Positions 12,143 to 24,248 of a stretch of DNA of 64,000 bases are shown in pieces. Every line of letters starts with the position of its first letter. The stretch's first letter is position 1. The DNA lies in assembly GCA_051294375.1 (NCBI GenBank), contig JBJCIZ010000207.1:6731-70730 (forward strand), in the 5' to 3' direction. The notes under the pieces were generated by a model, which was not told where the DNA came from, ran no database searches, and saw only the letters and a program-made list of their open reading frames with translations. The position numbers were made by a program, and so were the translations under genes. The DNA is from Paraspadella gotoi (Eukaryota; Chaetognatha).

Positions 12143-12660
12143 TACGATTTTTAATCCGCGGGCCGCGTGCCCCTCCACAGCGCCTCCCCACCTCGGGTGA
12201 ACTATAGATTGTGTTTATATTCAAATTCTTAAAATAAGATGAGTAAGTATGAAGTAATTGGTGAAATGACACATTGGGTTTGGCAAATTTTAGGATAAAA
12301 TGTGATTTTGGAAGATGGGTGAAGGTAAAGATGACTATATTAATACATACAATATAAAACTAAAAGTACATTATAATCGTTAGCTTATAAAATTTGTAAC
12401 AGTTTATATAAGAAAGTTAACTGAAAGTTGACTGTTATTTAAATTTTTAATAACTGTTTATACTTGACTAATTAAATAAGTTAAACTTTTATTAATTGAA
12501 GCATCTCAATGTTTAATTTGTATAATATATTTTAATTATGATTAGTATGGAAATAATATAATTCTATTTATTAAAATAAACTAATAAATAATAAACATTG
12601 GAATACTAAATTTATTTAACTTAGTTTTATCCTAGTCCATATTGTATAAATGAAATAGGA
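12143..12660 (+). repeat. Duplicate of 10,110-10,600 at contig start
   Basis: After ~60 bp of odd GC-rich sequence, this region follows 10,110-10,600 almost base for base with many small indels. It stops abruptly at 12,661, where the composition changes. Confidence 0.8.
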
Positions 12661-15250
12661 TTAGCGCTTATGGAAGATTAGGTACATACAAATATAACCT
12701 ATACGAAGTTATGTATCTGTTTCACTTGTGCGTGTCTGTATGGTAAAGACTTGTCGTAAGTTCGACAAGGACCTTTATGTTTCTGAAGGACTTAAACGAG
12801 GGACTTGATTTCAACTCTTGGCCAAACAATTCCTTTACGGCTCACACACGGTCGATGAAATTGGACTTTGATTACTCTGTTGATTGGTGAGAAGGCGAGA
12901 TGAGAGAGCACGGATGTGTAAGAGGATAATGGTGGCCTGTATAAGGGAGAATTGGAGCAGAGCTTTGAATGGGAGGATCGTGAAGAACTTAAGGTTTTAG
13001 ACGTCTCTTAAGGCTGATTAGAAATTTTGTGCGAGAATAAACTTGTTTTGGAATTATCACAGGGATATTGTTGGACGTGACTGGATGCCAGATGAAGAAA
13101 TGACAACGTTACCTAGTCACTCATTCGCCTTAAGCCACAAACAACGCCAGTTGGGTGACCTAATACAACCTTAGACCAATTGGCATATAGTTGGTTTAAA
13201 AATCCATTGTTGGAAAATATTTGCGTAGGAATTAACAGTAAAAATTTGAGAGAAGTGGTCATGCCATTAAGCTCAGATGGCCAAGAAGCTAACCGTCCCG
13301 CGTTCTACAATAAAGGCGATGAGAAGAAAAGAACCTATCATCGCTTATTGATATTTACTGAGTGTGAAACCGACGTCTTATGTGCCCCCATTGGAGTTGT
13401 CTCCTTGTTGGAAGACACATTTTCGGTCCACGTACTACTATGGTCTGGCAGTCTTGTAACATGTCTGTATGGACAGCCATATAGTTCATACTGGATTAGT
13501 GATGGACATTTGGTAGTCGAGGCGGGAGCTGCTACAGCTATAGCGTTTATATTCCAAGATTTGGATGTCACTGCGTTTTTCCCGTCTTTTCTGCATGCAG
13601 CTCGACCCACTTTAACTCGTGCAGTTGCACTCATAGCATGCGCCGGAGCGTTCGCCAATCGCATCGGGACATGCTTCTGCGACATGCGTCTTTTATAACT
13701 CATCACATGGTGATATTGTTCCACCCTTGAAGTCTTCTTCTCAAGTGACAGCAAGAAGGAGAGCAATGACCTGAACTTTGAGGGAGGAAAAAAGGGGCCC
13801 TTGCTAACGTAGAAATAAAGAAATAATTCAATGCTGCCCCCCTGAAAGAGAAAATCTGTTTGGAAACAAAGCCAAATTCACGACTCCACTATTACTGCGG
13901 CAAGATCAACATGTAGAAACGCATGTTGGGGTGATCCTATACCCCTGTTCCCGCTGGATAAAACGGGCGTCCTAAACTAGACGCTAAATCTCAGGACAGC
14001 ATATATACTGGCACAACGTATGAAATGCAGCCCCTTGGCTGCAGTACGTTTGCACCGACACAATCAGATGATGCGCACTGCACCTGTTGCTGTGACTTAT
14101 TACATTTCTATAAACGGCTGAAAAGTCCCCATACCAACAAAAGGAAGTAAGCGAAAACGTAAATTCTGACTCTGAAAAATGATTTTGATTCTGATTCTAA
14201 TGATGGTTATTGAAAAAGAAAAGAGCACAAATAGTCTCATTTTTGTTTTCTGATGAATTAACTCCCGCGGTATTGAATCGTTTTGGAGATAAATGGATGA
14301 TTCACAAGTATTCATCTCCCTGAAACTCCACAGACCGCATACTGGCGCAAAAAAGCTTTTACAGTCGACTTCTCCTCCATAGTAAAATGGAGGAAATGGG
14401 TTGAATGACCCGTCTACAGTACCTGATAAAATATGAGAGTCTTTGCTTAGACCTCAACAGATCTACATTTGTAAGAACCAAAAATCCCCTGTCACGCTTG
14501 TTTCAAATACACGTCCAACGTTCTATATAGAATTTTTGTGAAAAGAAAAGGAGTCACCAGACAACTTGTACTGGTCGATAAGGACTACCTGATTGAAATC
14601 TCGATAAAACGTCATGAAATTTATGGTCACTGCTCTGCCCAGACCACGTTTAACATTAATGGGCAGATAAATTTATCCCGCCTGGTATAGCATAGAATGA
14701 TCAAGGATCAATTCAGGCGATGTCACATGTATTAACTATAATATCAAGTAAACCCTTAAAGGGTTGTCCTCTAGCAATGCTTCCTGTGGGCGCCGCCCAG
14801 AATCCTCTCCTATGATCTTTGGGACCGCTTGCCAAGATCCTTAGGAGCGGGCAGCAAGCCTGCACCTGTTACATCATAGAGTGTGTGAATTATTTTACAA
14901 GAGAATTGTTGTCTGTTTTCCATGTGGAGTGCTTCTGCGAAGAAGTAGCCGCATTTTCTTTAAAACACTTCAAATACCCGATGGTATTTGGATTGTGCAG
15001 TGGTGGACGAGGGAAATATGTTGAGACGGAAAACATTGTTTTGTAAAGTTCGTCAGTGCTTTGGAGTGAAAGTGAGAATAAAAGTGATTAAACATCTCAC
15101 CTGACGACAAAATGAAAATTTTTGCGAGAGGGGTAGGTGAGTGATACATCATAGAAATTTTATGTCACAGTTCAATTTCATTTACTTGAATAAATAAGGC
15201 GACATTTCTTTGTTTTGTTTCTTTCTTTAAGGAATCCCACAGCTCAAAGG
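12661..15250. other. Composition island unlike its surroundings
   Basis: About 2.6 kb with moderate GC, few homopolymers and no CT microsatellites, unlike everything around it. It begins abruptly at the end of a duplicated segment. Near the start is the 13-mer TATACGAAGTTAT (about 12,702), identical to one arm of loxP. I recognise no gene family. It could be a normal single-copy segment of the alternate haplotype, a transferred piece, or contamination. Confidence 0.4.
13180..13698 (+). CDS. Unassigned ORF of ~170 codons (uncertain)
   Basis: The longest plus-strand frame in the 12.7-15.2-kb island. It opens with TTG rather than ATG and runs to a TAA. The product would be mixed hydrophobic with several Cys; no domain is recognised. 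A minus-strand frame of 142 codons (13,766-13,338) overlaps it and looks more soluble and basic, so the coding strand is not settled. It may also be non-coding. Confidence 0.2.
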   Translation: MAYSWFKNPLLENICVGINSKNLREVVMPLSSDGQEANRPAFYNKGDEKKRTYHRLLIFTECETDVLCAPIGVVSLLEDTFSVHVLLWSGSLVTCLYGQPYSSYWISDGHLVVEAGAATAIAFIFQDLDVTAFFPSFLHAARPTLTRAVALIACAGAFANRIGTCFCDMRLL

Positions 15251-17689
15251 ATCACACTGTAAAATGAAGACCGGAAGCTTGCGCAAGATAGCGGACTAGC
15301 AAGCTCAACAAAATGTGTGACCAAATGGCGCTTAACATGGCGGCACAAAGTTACTACCTTACTACCAACAAGTATGTCGACACAAAACAAGTAGCAACTA
15401 CCAACACAGTTTGATGATAGAATGTTTTAAATTTGTTTGAAACTTACGAATTGGCAAATTCGTACTCCATTAACACAAAATAAAATGGCTAGCGTACAGG
15501 GATCCAGCTATGGTAATCACGTATAATGAAAGATGTCAAACTGATATTCTTATTTACCTATAACACAAAGTTCGCTCTCTCTTTAAAGTATCAATAAATA
15601 GAGCATATATTCGTTATGGTAGTAATAGAGCATCAATTTTAAAATATTATAATTTCCAAGCTCTAAAAGTTATATGCGAGAATATTTAAACAATATACAA
15701 TCTCGTTTCAAATATGATAGAATTTTGATCGTGTTTTAATAACTAAGTACAATAAAATACCTTTTAAGATGAGAAATTATACATAGCGATTCCTATGTGT
15801 AATGTATGAAAGGCTGTGTAATGTACGAGTTGTGATACCAGACTCGGCGTCTGTTTTCCTCTTTACGATTTCTAATACATCCTAACTTTTATTATATATA
15901 CTTAAGCAGCAATGTTTCTCAAGATGATAATGAAACCGGTTTGCAAAATTTAATTGAATTTTTCTTTAAAAAAAAAATTCTTATATACTTAACATGGTAA
16001 ATGATACACATGAATGAACATATTTGTTTTGCAATTGGTTTGTTGTGCTTTTCCTGTTATATGCTGGCACACCCCTCACGTTGCTTTTGTCATATATCAT
16101 CTTCACGCTTACACGCGTTGTTGTTGTCTGTTCTTTTGTAAAAGAAAAGAAAATATAGTAAAGGGACGAACTTTAAGTTTAATATTCATTATGGGACTGG
16201 ATAAGAAATGCCAGTTACATTTCTGCAGAACAATTTTTGTATCTCTTGATAATAATAAAATAACGAGATTTTTTAATGCATTTTTTTTTGGAAAGCAGGG
16301 ACAGGATGGAGTGTTGAGCATGTTAAAATTTTGAAAAAAAAAATGCTTGAATTGCATTGGTAACTTGAATGTTTGATATCAATGATAAATGAACTTGGAC
16401 AACATTCAGCTCAATAGTGAGAGACTGAACATCTTAATCACAGGCGGTATGGACCTCCTGGTGACAATGTCAAAAGTCAAGTTTGACGAAGAATAAGGTC
16501 ACATTTAGACGATGATCAACGTTATTTTATGTGACACTACATACATGGGGAATGAAAGTAACTAATTTTAATTAATAAATTAATTGGTTAGTGTCTTATT
16601 AATCACAGTAAAATTAAAAGCATTCCTATTTGTGATGATTCATTCACGTCAAAGAACCTTAATCACCGATACCGTGAAAATCGGTGAATCACCACAGCAG
16701 AGTGGTGCAGGACTAATTCGTTCAAACTATTGTACTCTAGCAACAACCGTAAACATTAATCAATAATGTCCATAATCTATTATCAATTACTTTTCTTATT
16801 TGAAACTTTATTGATAGTATAAATTTCGACTCATTCCATATCAATCCACTTATTATATTTTATTGAATATGAACATTTGGATCAACTCCATCTCAATCAC
16901 TTAAATATTCCTTAAGGCTTCAAGATACGATTGACAACGAGATGAGGCATGCGAAACCATGGTTTCTCTGTGGCGCAGCCCAATGTCGAGGATCCATAGT
17001 TTGTGTATTCACGACTTGATCACAAAGAAATGTTTTTGATCAGTCTTCTTTTTTACATAATAATGTAGGCAGCAAAGTTTTAAAATTAATTCAAGTTATT
17101 AAATTGCTGTTCGAGTTGAGTCAAAACATATTTAGAATCAGTCTCTAAGCTAGACAATGGCGTTAAACGTATGTCGTCAGAGTTAGGACGAGGTTGCCAA
17201 GGAAATATGTAAACAGTTTTAATTCTCTTAAGTTTCACCATCTTTGGTTGCCGAATATTTGGTTTTGATTGACTTGTTTTATTAGATACCTGCTATTTAA
17301 TTTGAATTCCTGCAGAACTCGTTTTTTTTCTTATGACGCGGGTCTCTTTTTTTGTATCTATCGACTATTTAGCGCATTTTATCCGATTTGGGTTTACATC
17401 CCAATTATTAACGCGTTCTTACTTTTACTTTACTCCTAACATTTCGACTAGCTCATGTATGACGCGTGTAAATATCCTTTTTGCTAATGTTTTTAAATTT
17501 TGGTTTCTTGGGCCTCCAATTTTGTTACAACTTTTGACATATAATCTAATAAATTCACATTAATTGATTAATTATATCTTTGGGAGGGCGGTGTCAGACA
17601 ATATAAAGCTAATTATTACACAAATCCTCGGTCTTAGTTTTACAAATAAACCTTTTCGCGCAATTGTAAACAAATCGTGCTTTTTTGGT
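15251..17689. other. AT-rich stretch, no recognised gene
   Basis: Short frames only (for example 16,014-16,334), mostly low complexity. At 15,925 a segment AAGATGATAATGAAACC resembles the tails of other retroelements but lacks the hammerhead boxes. 17,600-17,690 matches the repeat at 2,920-3,010. Confidence 0.5.
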
Positions 17690-18808
17690 TTTTTCGATCG
17701 GTCGCAATTGCATAAAAAGAGAGAGTGAGAGAGAGAGAGAGAAAAGGAGACATAAACTAAAATAGAGGATATTTGTTTGTTTTGATAAAATGTAAACAAA
17801 ACATATTTAATAACTGTCCTAACCCAATTTTAAGGACATCGATGATGATAAGTTGAATATAAATTTAAAATTAATTATTATATATTAATATTAATTAATT
17901 AATTAATTATCGTAGGCAGATCCGACATTGTTTACTCAAACTTGTTTTTTTTAAATTAACTTTAATTTTCTTCGGTACTTTATTATTTTTTTTAATTGAC
18001 AATCGCAAAATAGAATTTTTCTTTCTGTTTATAAATTAATTTTTTTTTTCAATTTTTTTTTTTTTTAGTATCAAAATTTGTCGTCAATCCAGATTTTTCT
18101 TATGAGATTGCGATTTTTATTTTTTCCATTTAAACTCATTTACACTAGGACGATTCCATTGAAACTTGATTTCCAGCTTAATCACTCACTTTCCTACCCA
18201 CATACAAAATTTCAAGTCAATCGCCCCATCCACTCATGAGTAATTGAAGTTCTAATAGTGAAATATATTTTTTTTCCATTTAAACTCATTTCCACTCTCA
18301 CGATTCCATCGAAACTTCATATCCAGCTCAATCACACACTTCTCTACCCACACCCAAAATTTCATTCCAATCCATCCATCCAATCTCGAGCAATTGGAGT
18401 CTTTTGCTAAGGTGGGATGGACGGACATCGTTTTTAGTCCATTCCAAACTTTTGTAACTTTTTATTGCTAAAAGTAGATTTTTTTACTGTATTTTTAATA
18501 GTATAATAATTTTTTCCACATAATTATATAACAAATGTTGCTTACTCTTATTATTACTGCGTAAATTATCACTAACACGTTATAAAAAGCATATGATGTA
18601 AAACAGAATACAAGTGTTCCGTTTTACCCCAATTTAATTTTAGCCATGTAAAAAATAATTGAATTATTTTTTCATAGTATTGAAGAGATAGTAATTATTG
18701 TTTTGTTAGTGCCAGAACCGTTCAATATAAGCAGTCCCCGAGCTTCGGATCAGGCTGTCTTACCGTGTTACAGGCGGGGAAAGTGCCCCGTCCTTCTTAA
18801 CTGCAAGA

Positions 18809-18878
18809 CGGCCACCGGGCTAGAACCTCGGACCTTTCGGTTGGGAGGCGAATAACTTGCCTCCGGCACCAGTGGCCG
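18809..18878 (-). ncRNA. tRNA-like repeat (block A copy)
   Basis: Same fold as the copy at 25,569-25,638, with one change in the T arm. It is read as a repeat-borne tRNA-like element, not a functional tRNA. Confidence 0.45.
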
Positions 18879-19273
18879 CTGATAAACGGTTGGTGGATTT
18901 TAGTCCACCATACATCCCCCCCTCCCGTAGGGAGAAGTCTGTTGCATCTCTTCAGTGAATTGTTGTTGTTGGTGGACAGTGTGTCACCAAGTTGAGGCAT
19001 GTCGCCTGTTGTGTTGTTGGCGGAAAGTGAATCGCCCAGGTTGAGGCATGTCGCCTGAAAGTGTGCTGTTGTGTTCGGAAAGTCGGGTCACCAATGAAGA
19101 GATAGTAATTATTGTTACGTGTTAGTGACAGAACCGTTCAATATAAGCAGCCCTGAGCATCGGATCAGGCGTAACACCTGTTACAGGCGGGTTAAGTGCC
19201 CCGTCCCTCTTAACTGCTAGGCGGCCACCGGCTAGAACTCACAAATTGTATTCTAATTCACAAACGTCAAGCG

Positions 19274-19310
19274 CTGATGAAGGCTCGAAAATTGTGAGCC
19301 GAAACATGTC
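19274..19310 (+). ncRNA. Hammerhead-like ribozyme motif (copy 3)
   Basis: CTGATGA, an extra A, stem II GGCTC/GAGCC with a loop, then GAAACATGTC. Stem I pairs AAGCG with TGCTT directly after the GUC triplet (one G-U pair). This is one of the best-formed copies. The extra A before stem II is not canonical and could reduce activity. AAATAAAATTGTTG and CTTTGCT follow. Confidence 0.65.
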
Positions 19311-19836
19311 TGCTTTCTCACAAATAAAATTGTTGTAAAAAATTCAAAAACTTTGCTAAATTATTTTTTCGAAATAAATTAGTAGTCTCGTCATTAGATA
19401 TTAATATTCCATTGTCCATATTACGTCAAAATTGACTGTGACAGCAGCAGCCGAATGCTGTACTTTAATAATGGAAAGTCAAGTTGGTGAAATAATAAAT
19501 GACCCCAAAAAAATTATAAAATATCTATACACAATTTTTTTATTTTCATTTTATATGTCAGTATTTCCGAATTACCCCTGTCCGAATTACCCCACACTAC
19601 CCTATTAAATGTAAATTGAAGCTGCAACAAATACAACAATTAATTAAATAATTATCTAATTAGCTTACCGCTAATGATCGTGGGCAGATCCTGCATTGTT
19701 TGCTCAATAAATGTTATAATAGCTTGGTTACGGACATATTTCATATTGTGTTATAGTTTATATATATAATAATATATATAGTTTTAACTTTTACTTTCTT
19801 TTTCGATATTTTGTGTTTTTTATCTTTCCCACTTAG

Positions 19837-20205
19837 TATCAATTGAAATAGCAAACAGCTTCCCCGCGGTTGGGTTGGTTTCGCAACCTGGGCAACACTT
19901 GCTACGCCAACAGCGTCATACAGTCTCTTCGCGCTTGTGCCGAATTTCGCGCGACGTGCTGGAAATCGCGCCGCCTCCGAGCACCGGGGCGCCGTCTTCT
20001 TCCGATTTCGCCCTAAAACAGGCGATGCACGACCACGCCCTGGTGGTCAAGTTTCAGGACTATGCTGACCAACCTGGTTTTTTCGCAACAGCCCATCTAT
20101 GACCCACACGCTTCCTTTTTGAATCACGGCCCTCCTTGTTTGGGCAGGGATCGCAGCAGGATTGTTCCGAATTTCTTAAAATACTTTCTCGATCAGCTTC
20201 ACGAG
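19837..20205 (+). pseudogene. USP38: USP38 catalytic-Cys exon, error-rich duplicate
   Basis: This is the same exon as 26,602-26,970, with the same acceptor (CCACTTAG) and the same donor (CACGAG|GTTCG). Compared with that copy it has at least seven single-base indels in 369 bases. They fall for example near GGTTGGTTTCGC, GCCGAATTTCGC, CAGGACTATG and GACCCACACG, so no single frame runs through. The indels cluster at homopolymers and doublets. I infer an unpolished duplicate of the same locus (alternate haplotype) rather than a second gene. A true tandem duplicate that has decayed remains possible. Confidence 0.8.
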
Positions 20206-20259
20206 GTTCGTTTTTATCGTTTTATTAATTCATTTCTATTTTTAACGTTTTCGTTTGTT

Positions 20260-20640
20260 TTTTTTGGTTTTTTTTATTGTCGCAATCGCTGAGCGTTGCG
20301 ACGATATTGTAACGCTTTTGCGCATAAGTGCGTCGTGTCTGTCGTTGGCGTTGCGTCGGCGTTCCAAAATATAGATCGCCTTTTTTAGATTAAATTTTGG
20401 GTGTATGAAGCTAAAAATTTATATACAGCTTTCATCATCGATGTGCTTAAAATTGAGTCTGGACAGTTATTAAATATGTTTGGTTTATGTTTTATCAAAA
20501 TAAACAAATTTTCTCTCTTTATTTTTATATTTTTTTCTCTCTCTCTTTTCTCTTTTAATTACATGTCTCTCTCCCTCTCTCTTTTGCCCTAGTCACTGAT
20601 TCATAGGGGAAAAAAAAGTCTGCAGCTGGCTCTGCAGGGG
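20260..20640 (+). repeat. Intron repeat, block A copy
   Basis: Homologous to 27,015-27,380 and to 34,200-34,620. Modules include CGCTTTTGCGCATAAGTG, AAATTGAGTCTGGACAG and a CT-rich end followed by CTGCAGCTGGCTC. The AAATTGAGTC...AAACAAA module also recurs at 22,145, 58,405 and, inverted, 17,765. Confidence 0.75.
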
Positions 20641-21315
20641 CTTATTCTTTTTCTCTCTTTTCTCCTGCTGCTTCTGCTGCTGCCTTTTGATTCCTTTTTT
20701 TTCTGGGTGCCTCTGCCTGCTGCCGCTGCCTGATTTCGTTCTGAAAAACGATTTGGCTTCTCTCTCTCTCTCTGATTAATTTTTTCCCTCTAAAAACTTT
20801 TTTATTATTGCCATTTATTCCAAATTTACATCCGAGATTTTTGTGGATTTTTTTTCTAAATATTCTAAATATCAATCAGAATAATATTTTTATCGAGCCA
20901 TGACCGCGAAGCCGGTTCAGGCTCTATAATGTTTTAGGTTTGCTTCTTTTGTGACGTGTCGTCGTCGGCGTCACGCTGTTTTTATATAAAAACTACTACG
21001 CTTTTTATAGTTTGGCTGTCACTTACGTTTTTTTTTTAAATAAAATTATTATGAATTATGAAAAGTTTTACAAAAAGTGTGCGAATCATAGTAAGTTAAA
21101 AATTTAGATATGGCTTCTCATCTTGAAATAGCTTTGATATTTTTCTTATTACATTTGGATTTAAGTATTTTTTTGTTTGGATTTCCACTTCATTATGATT
21201 TACTGCAATATGCAAATGAGATTATAGTAACTCATTATAATATCCAAAATTAGTAATAGAAATAGCTTTAATCTAATTTACATATTGCAGTATATAATAT
21301 TGAAGTGAAATTCAA

Positions 21316-22090
21316 AACATTTTTTTAAATCTTGACACAATGAAAAATGGCGTAAGCGTTACGTTCCGTGCATAAAAAAAATTCACTGTTCAATATTATT
21401 ATATTTCTTTTTATATTTTTGAAACGTTATAGTTTCATATGTCGATATCCAAAAATATCAATGCAAAAATTTTTTTGTTTTTTAGATATAGACCGAATAT
21501 AGGGTGAAAGATGATAAAATTTTTTTAAAAGTTACTTATTCATATTTATTCCTAGAATTGTAATAAAAAAAATTTAAAAAAATAATAGTACCAAATAGTT
21601 AGTATTATGTCTCAAATTAAATTGGAAAAAAAACCTCATTTTAAAAATTTGATCGGAAAGTGGCGGTAACTAAGGCTTACCAATGGCAAACCTCCACGCC
21701 GAATTGTTCTCTCAAATAATTTTTTTTATTTAATACATTTGAAAGGGAAAAAAGAAAATTCAGAATGCAGGTTGTAATAAGGGTAAAGATAATCTGACTT
21801 ACTGACATGATAAACCATAACCTTTTATATCTTGTGGAAATGGGGGCAGTAAAGATATCTAAAAAATTCGATCATTAAGTCAGTCAATGAACCCTTTCTA
21901 ATGGCTATTTACGAGAAATATTTTTTCTTAATTGAAATAGATGATAAATAATAGAAATAAATTCCTTGCTATATTTAAACAAGTTTGAGACAATACAATG
22001 GTCGGATCTTGTCATAGATGAATTAAATTAATTAATTGATTAATTATAGTTAATTAACATTAAAATATGAATTCAAGTAATTAAATTAAT
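21316..22090. other. AT-rich stretch, nothing recognised
   Basis: It follows the end of the block A/B homology. No exon or RNA was seen. It ends in an ATTAATTAATT-rich run like that at 58,230-58,370. Confidence 0.5.
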
Positions 22091-22930
22091 AATTAATAGT
22101 CTTAATTATAATATTATATTCCAGCTTTGTCATTATCAGAGTCCTTAAAATTGAGGTCAGGCAGTTATTAAATTGTTTTTGGTTTACATTCTTATCAAAA
22201 CAAACAAAAATCCTTATATATCAGAGCCAGGCGGGCAAAGGCCCGTGTCCTGCGTGAATTGCTTGTTGTTCGGTTTAGCTTGTCGGTCTCGGGCGGTTTG
22301 TCTCTGTTGTCAATCATGGCTTTCCGTGAAATGTGATATCATAGGGGAGTTGAATTTTCATATAATGGCTTCTAATGCATCAAGATCTTCTTAAATATCT
22401 CGAATGTTTCAATATCGGAATATTGTTTATTTGTCTTAATGTTGTTATATTACAAAAAGCAAAAATCGTTTTAAGGTTAGTAGGTCATGGGCACTGCTCT
22501 CTCTCTTCTCTTTTTCTGCCTGTCACCAGCGAGCATTCGTCTCGAAACTGATGACTAGAATCGAGTCCCTGGCTCTGCAGCGGTCTGTCCAGCTTTCTTC
22601 TCTGCATCGATCTCATATACAGTGCATCTCTCTCTTCGTCTCTCATCTTTTTTTCTACCAAAAAAATTTTTAGATATAATGATGGGGTTCACTCGAAATG
22701 TAACAAAACGATGCCAACGTGTAGACATAGGCTTGCGTCGCGACACCAGTGCGTGCGAACCGTCCTTTGTAAGAAAGAATCTCACGCGTAACGTGCGGCG
22801 CCACTAATAGCTAACTAGCTGAATCTTAACGAGTAAAGGGGCTGTAGAGCTTCTCTGTCTCTCATCCTCTTTTAAATTTTATATATCGCTTCTTTCTCTT
22901 TTCTCTTTTCTCTCAGCGGCTGTCTCTCTC
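22091..22930 (+). repeat. Dispersed repeat, paired with 58,380-59,110
   Basis: It runs in the same order as 58,380-59,110: AAATTGAGTC...GGCGGGCAAAG, an ATGGCTTCT segment, a CT-rich part, a tRNA-like segment (22,680-22,805), and a second CT-rich part up to the gap. The tRNA-like part is strongly corrupted here. Confidence 0.7.
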
Positions 22931-22955
22931 NNNNNNNNNNNNNNNNNNNNNNNNN
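22931..22955. other. Assembly gap (25 N)
   Basis: Placeholder gap of the same length as the one at 12,118. Confidence 1.
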
Positions 22956-23654
22956 TCTTGTTCGAGCTTTAAAAAGTTAAATGAAAATTAGTAATATAAT
23001 TTTTTCAAATTTTGACAATTAATTGGTTAAAAATAAAAAAACCTAAAAAAAATCATCATCATTATTGGCTCTGAATTTTTATTTTTTTTAAAATTTTTCA
23101 TTAATAAAACAAAAAAAATTTTAAAAAGTTGTATAAATAAACCTTTATCTAACTTTTAAGCTCTATCAGAATCTATTAAAAAAAATTGATAAGCAAAATT
23201 TTAAAAATTATTTTCATTTAATATTATTTAATTGTCGCTTAACCATTATTTATTTGAGAGCTTCTAGTTTTCAACCTGTTCCGGCCTAATATCTAGTAAG
23301 GCGGCCAAATTGAACACTTTTTATAACTTCCAGTTCTCTTTTAAAAATTTTTTTTCCTTTTTACTACTAAATCGATTTTCAAATGTAACTTTTTATTAGT
23401 TCATTGGGTTATTGCCACTGAAGCTTTTAAATATTTTTTAATATATAATAATAATATATCAATGTTTTGACGGAATTGTTGCAGATCGGAAATTGATGAC
23501 TACATGTTGCTCGAAAGAATATCTAATGAACACCATACATACAATTTACTTGATATTTTACGTTATTAAATAGATTATATAATGATTTAACTTATAACAT
23601 TAAATTGAAAATAAATGATGCAAGTTCAAAAAAATCTTAAAAGGCATAAGATCG
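22956..23654 (+). repeat. Duplicate of 11,430-12,110
   Basis: It starts at GAGCTTTAAAAAGTTAAATG and matches the sequence just before gap 1. It then continues into CGTCGCATTGCATAAAAAGAG, the tail that was cut off at gap 1. Confidence 0.85.
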
Positions 23655-24248
23655 TCGCATTGCATAAAAAGAGAGAGTGAGAGAGAGAGAGAGAGAAAAG
23701 GAGACATAAACTAATAATAGAGGATATTTGTTTGTTTTGATAAAATGTAAACAAAACATATTTAATAACTGTCCTAACCCAATTTTAAGGACATCGATGA
23801 TGATAAGTTGAATATAAATTTTAAAATTAATTATTATATATTAATTATATTAATAATTAATTAATATTATTCGTAGGCAGATCCGACATTGTTTGCTCAA
23901 ACTTGTTTTTTTTTAAATTAACTTTAATTTTCTTCGGTACTTTATTATTTTTTTTTATTGACAATCGCAAAATAGAATTTTTTCTTTCTGTTTATAAATT
24001 AATTTTTTTTTTCAATTTTTTTTTTTTTAGTATCAAAATTTGTCGTCAATCCAGATTTTTCTTATGAGATTGCGATTTTTTATTTTTTCCATTTAAACTC
24101 ATTACACTAGGACGATTCCACGAAACTGATTTCCAGCTTAATCACTCACTTTCCTAGCCACATACAAAATTTCAAGTCAATCGCCCCATCCACTCATGAG
24201 TAATTGAAGTTCTAATATGAAATATATTTTTTTTCCATTTAAACTCAT

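Larger units (their letters stand above)
17690..21315 (+). repeat. Duplicate block A (copy of 23,655-27,990)
   Basis: Starting at GTCGCAATTGCATAAAAAGAGAG, this block follows 23,655-27,990 in order: the core repeat, tRNA-like repeat, hammerhead-like motif, USP38 exon, CT/CTG-rich intron repeat, and the stretch ending in a TATAATATTGAAG segment. Block B carries an extra ~770-bp SINE-like insertion (24,249-25,020) that block A lacks. Small indels separate the copies, and block A is the one with frame breaks in the exon. Confidence 0.9.

Noticed and set aside
13338-13766. 142-codon minus-strand ORF in the composition island
   Set aside because: It overlaps the plus ORF and no domain is recognised; one or both are chance frames. 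Mentioned only under the plus ORF.
15920-15960. Possible further hammerhead (AGATGATAATGAAACC)
   Set aside because: It lacks the CTGATGA box, stem II and GUC triplet.
22555-22810. tRNA gene in the 22.7-kb repeat
   Set aside because: The copy is heavily corrupted and the better copy at 58.9 kb also fails to close an acceptor stem.
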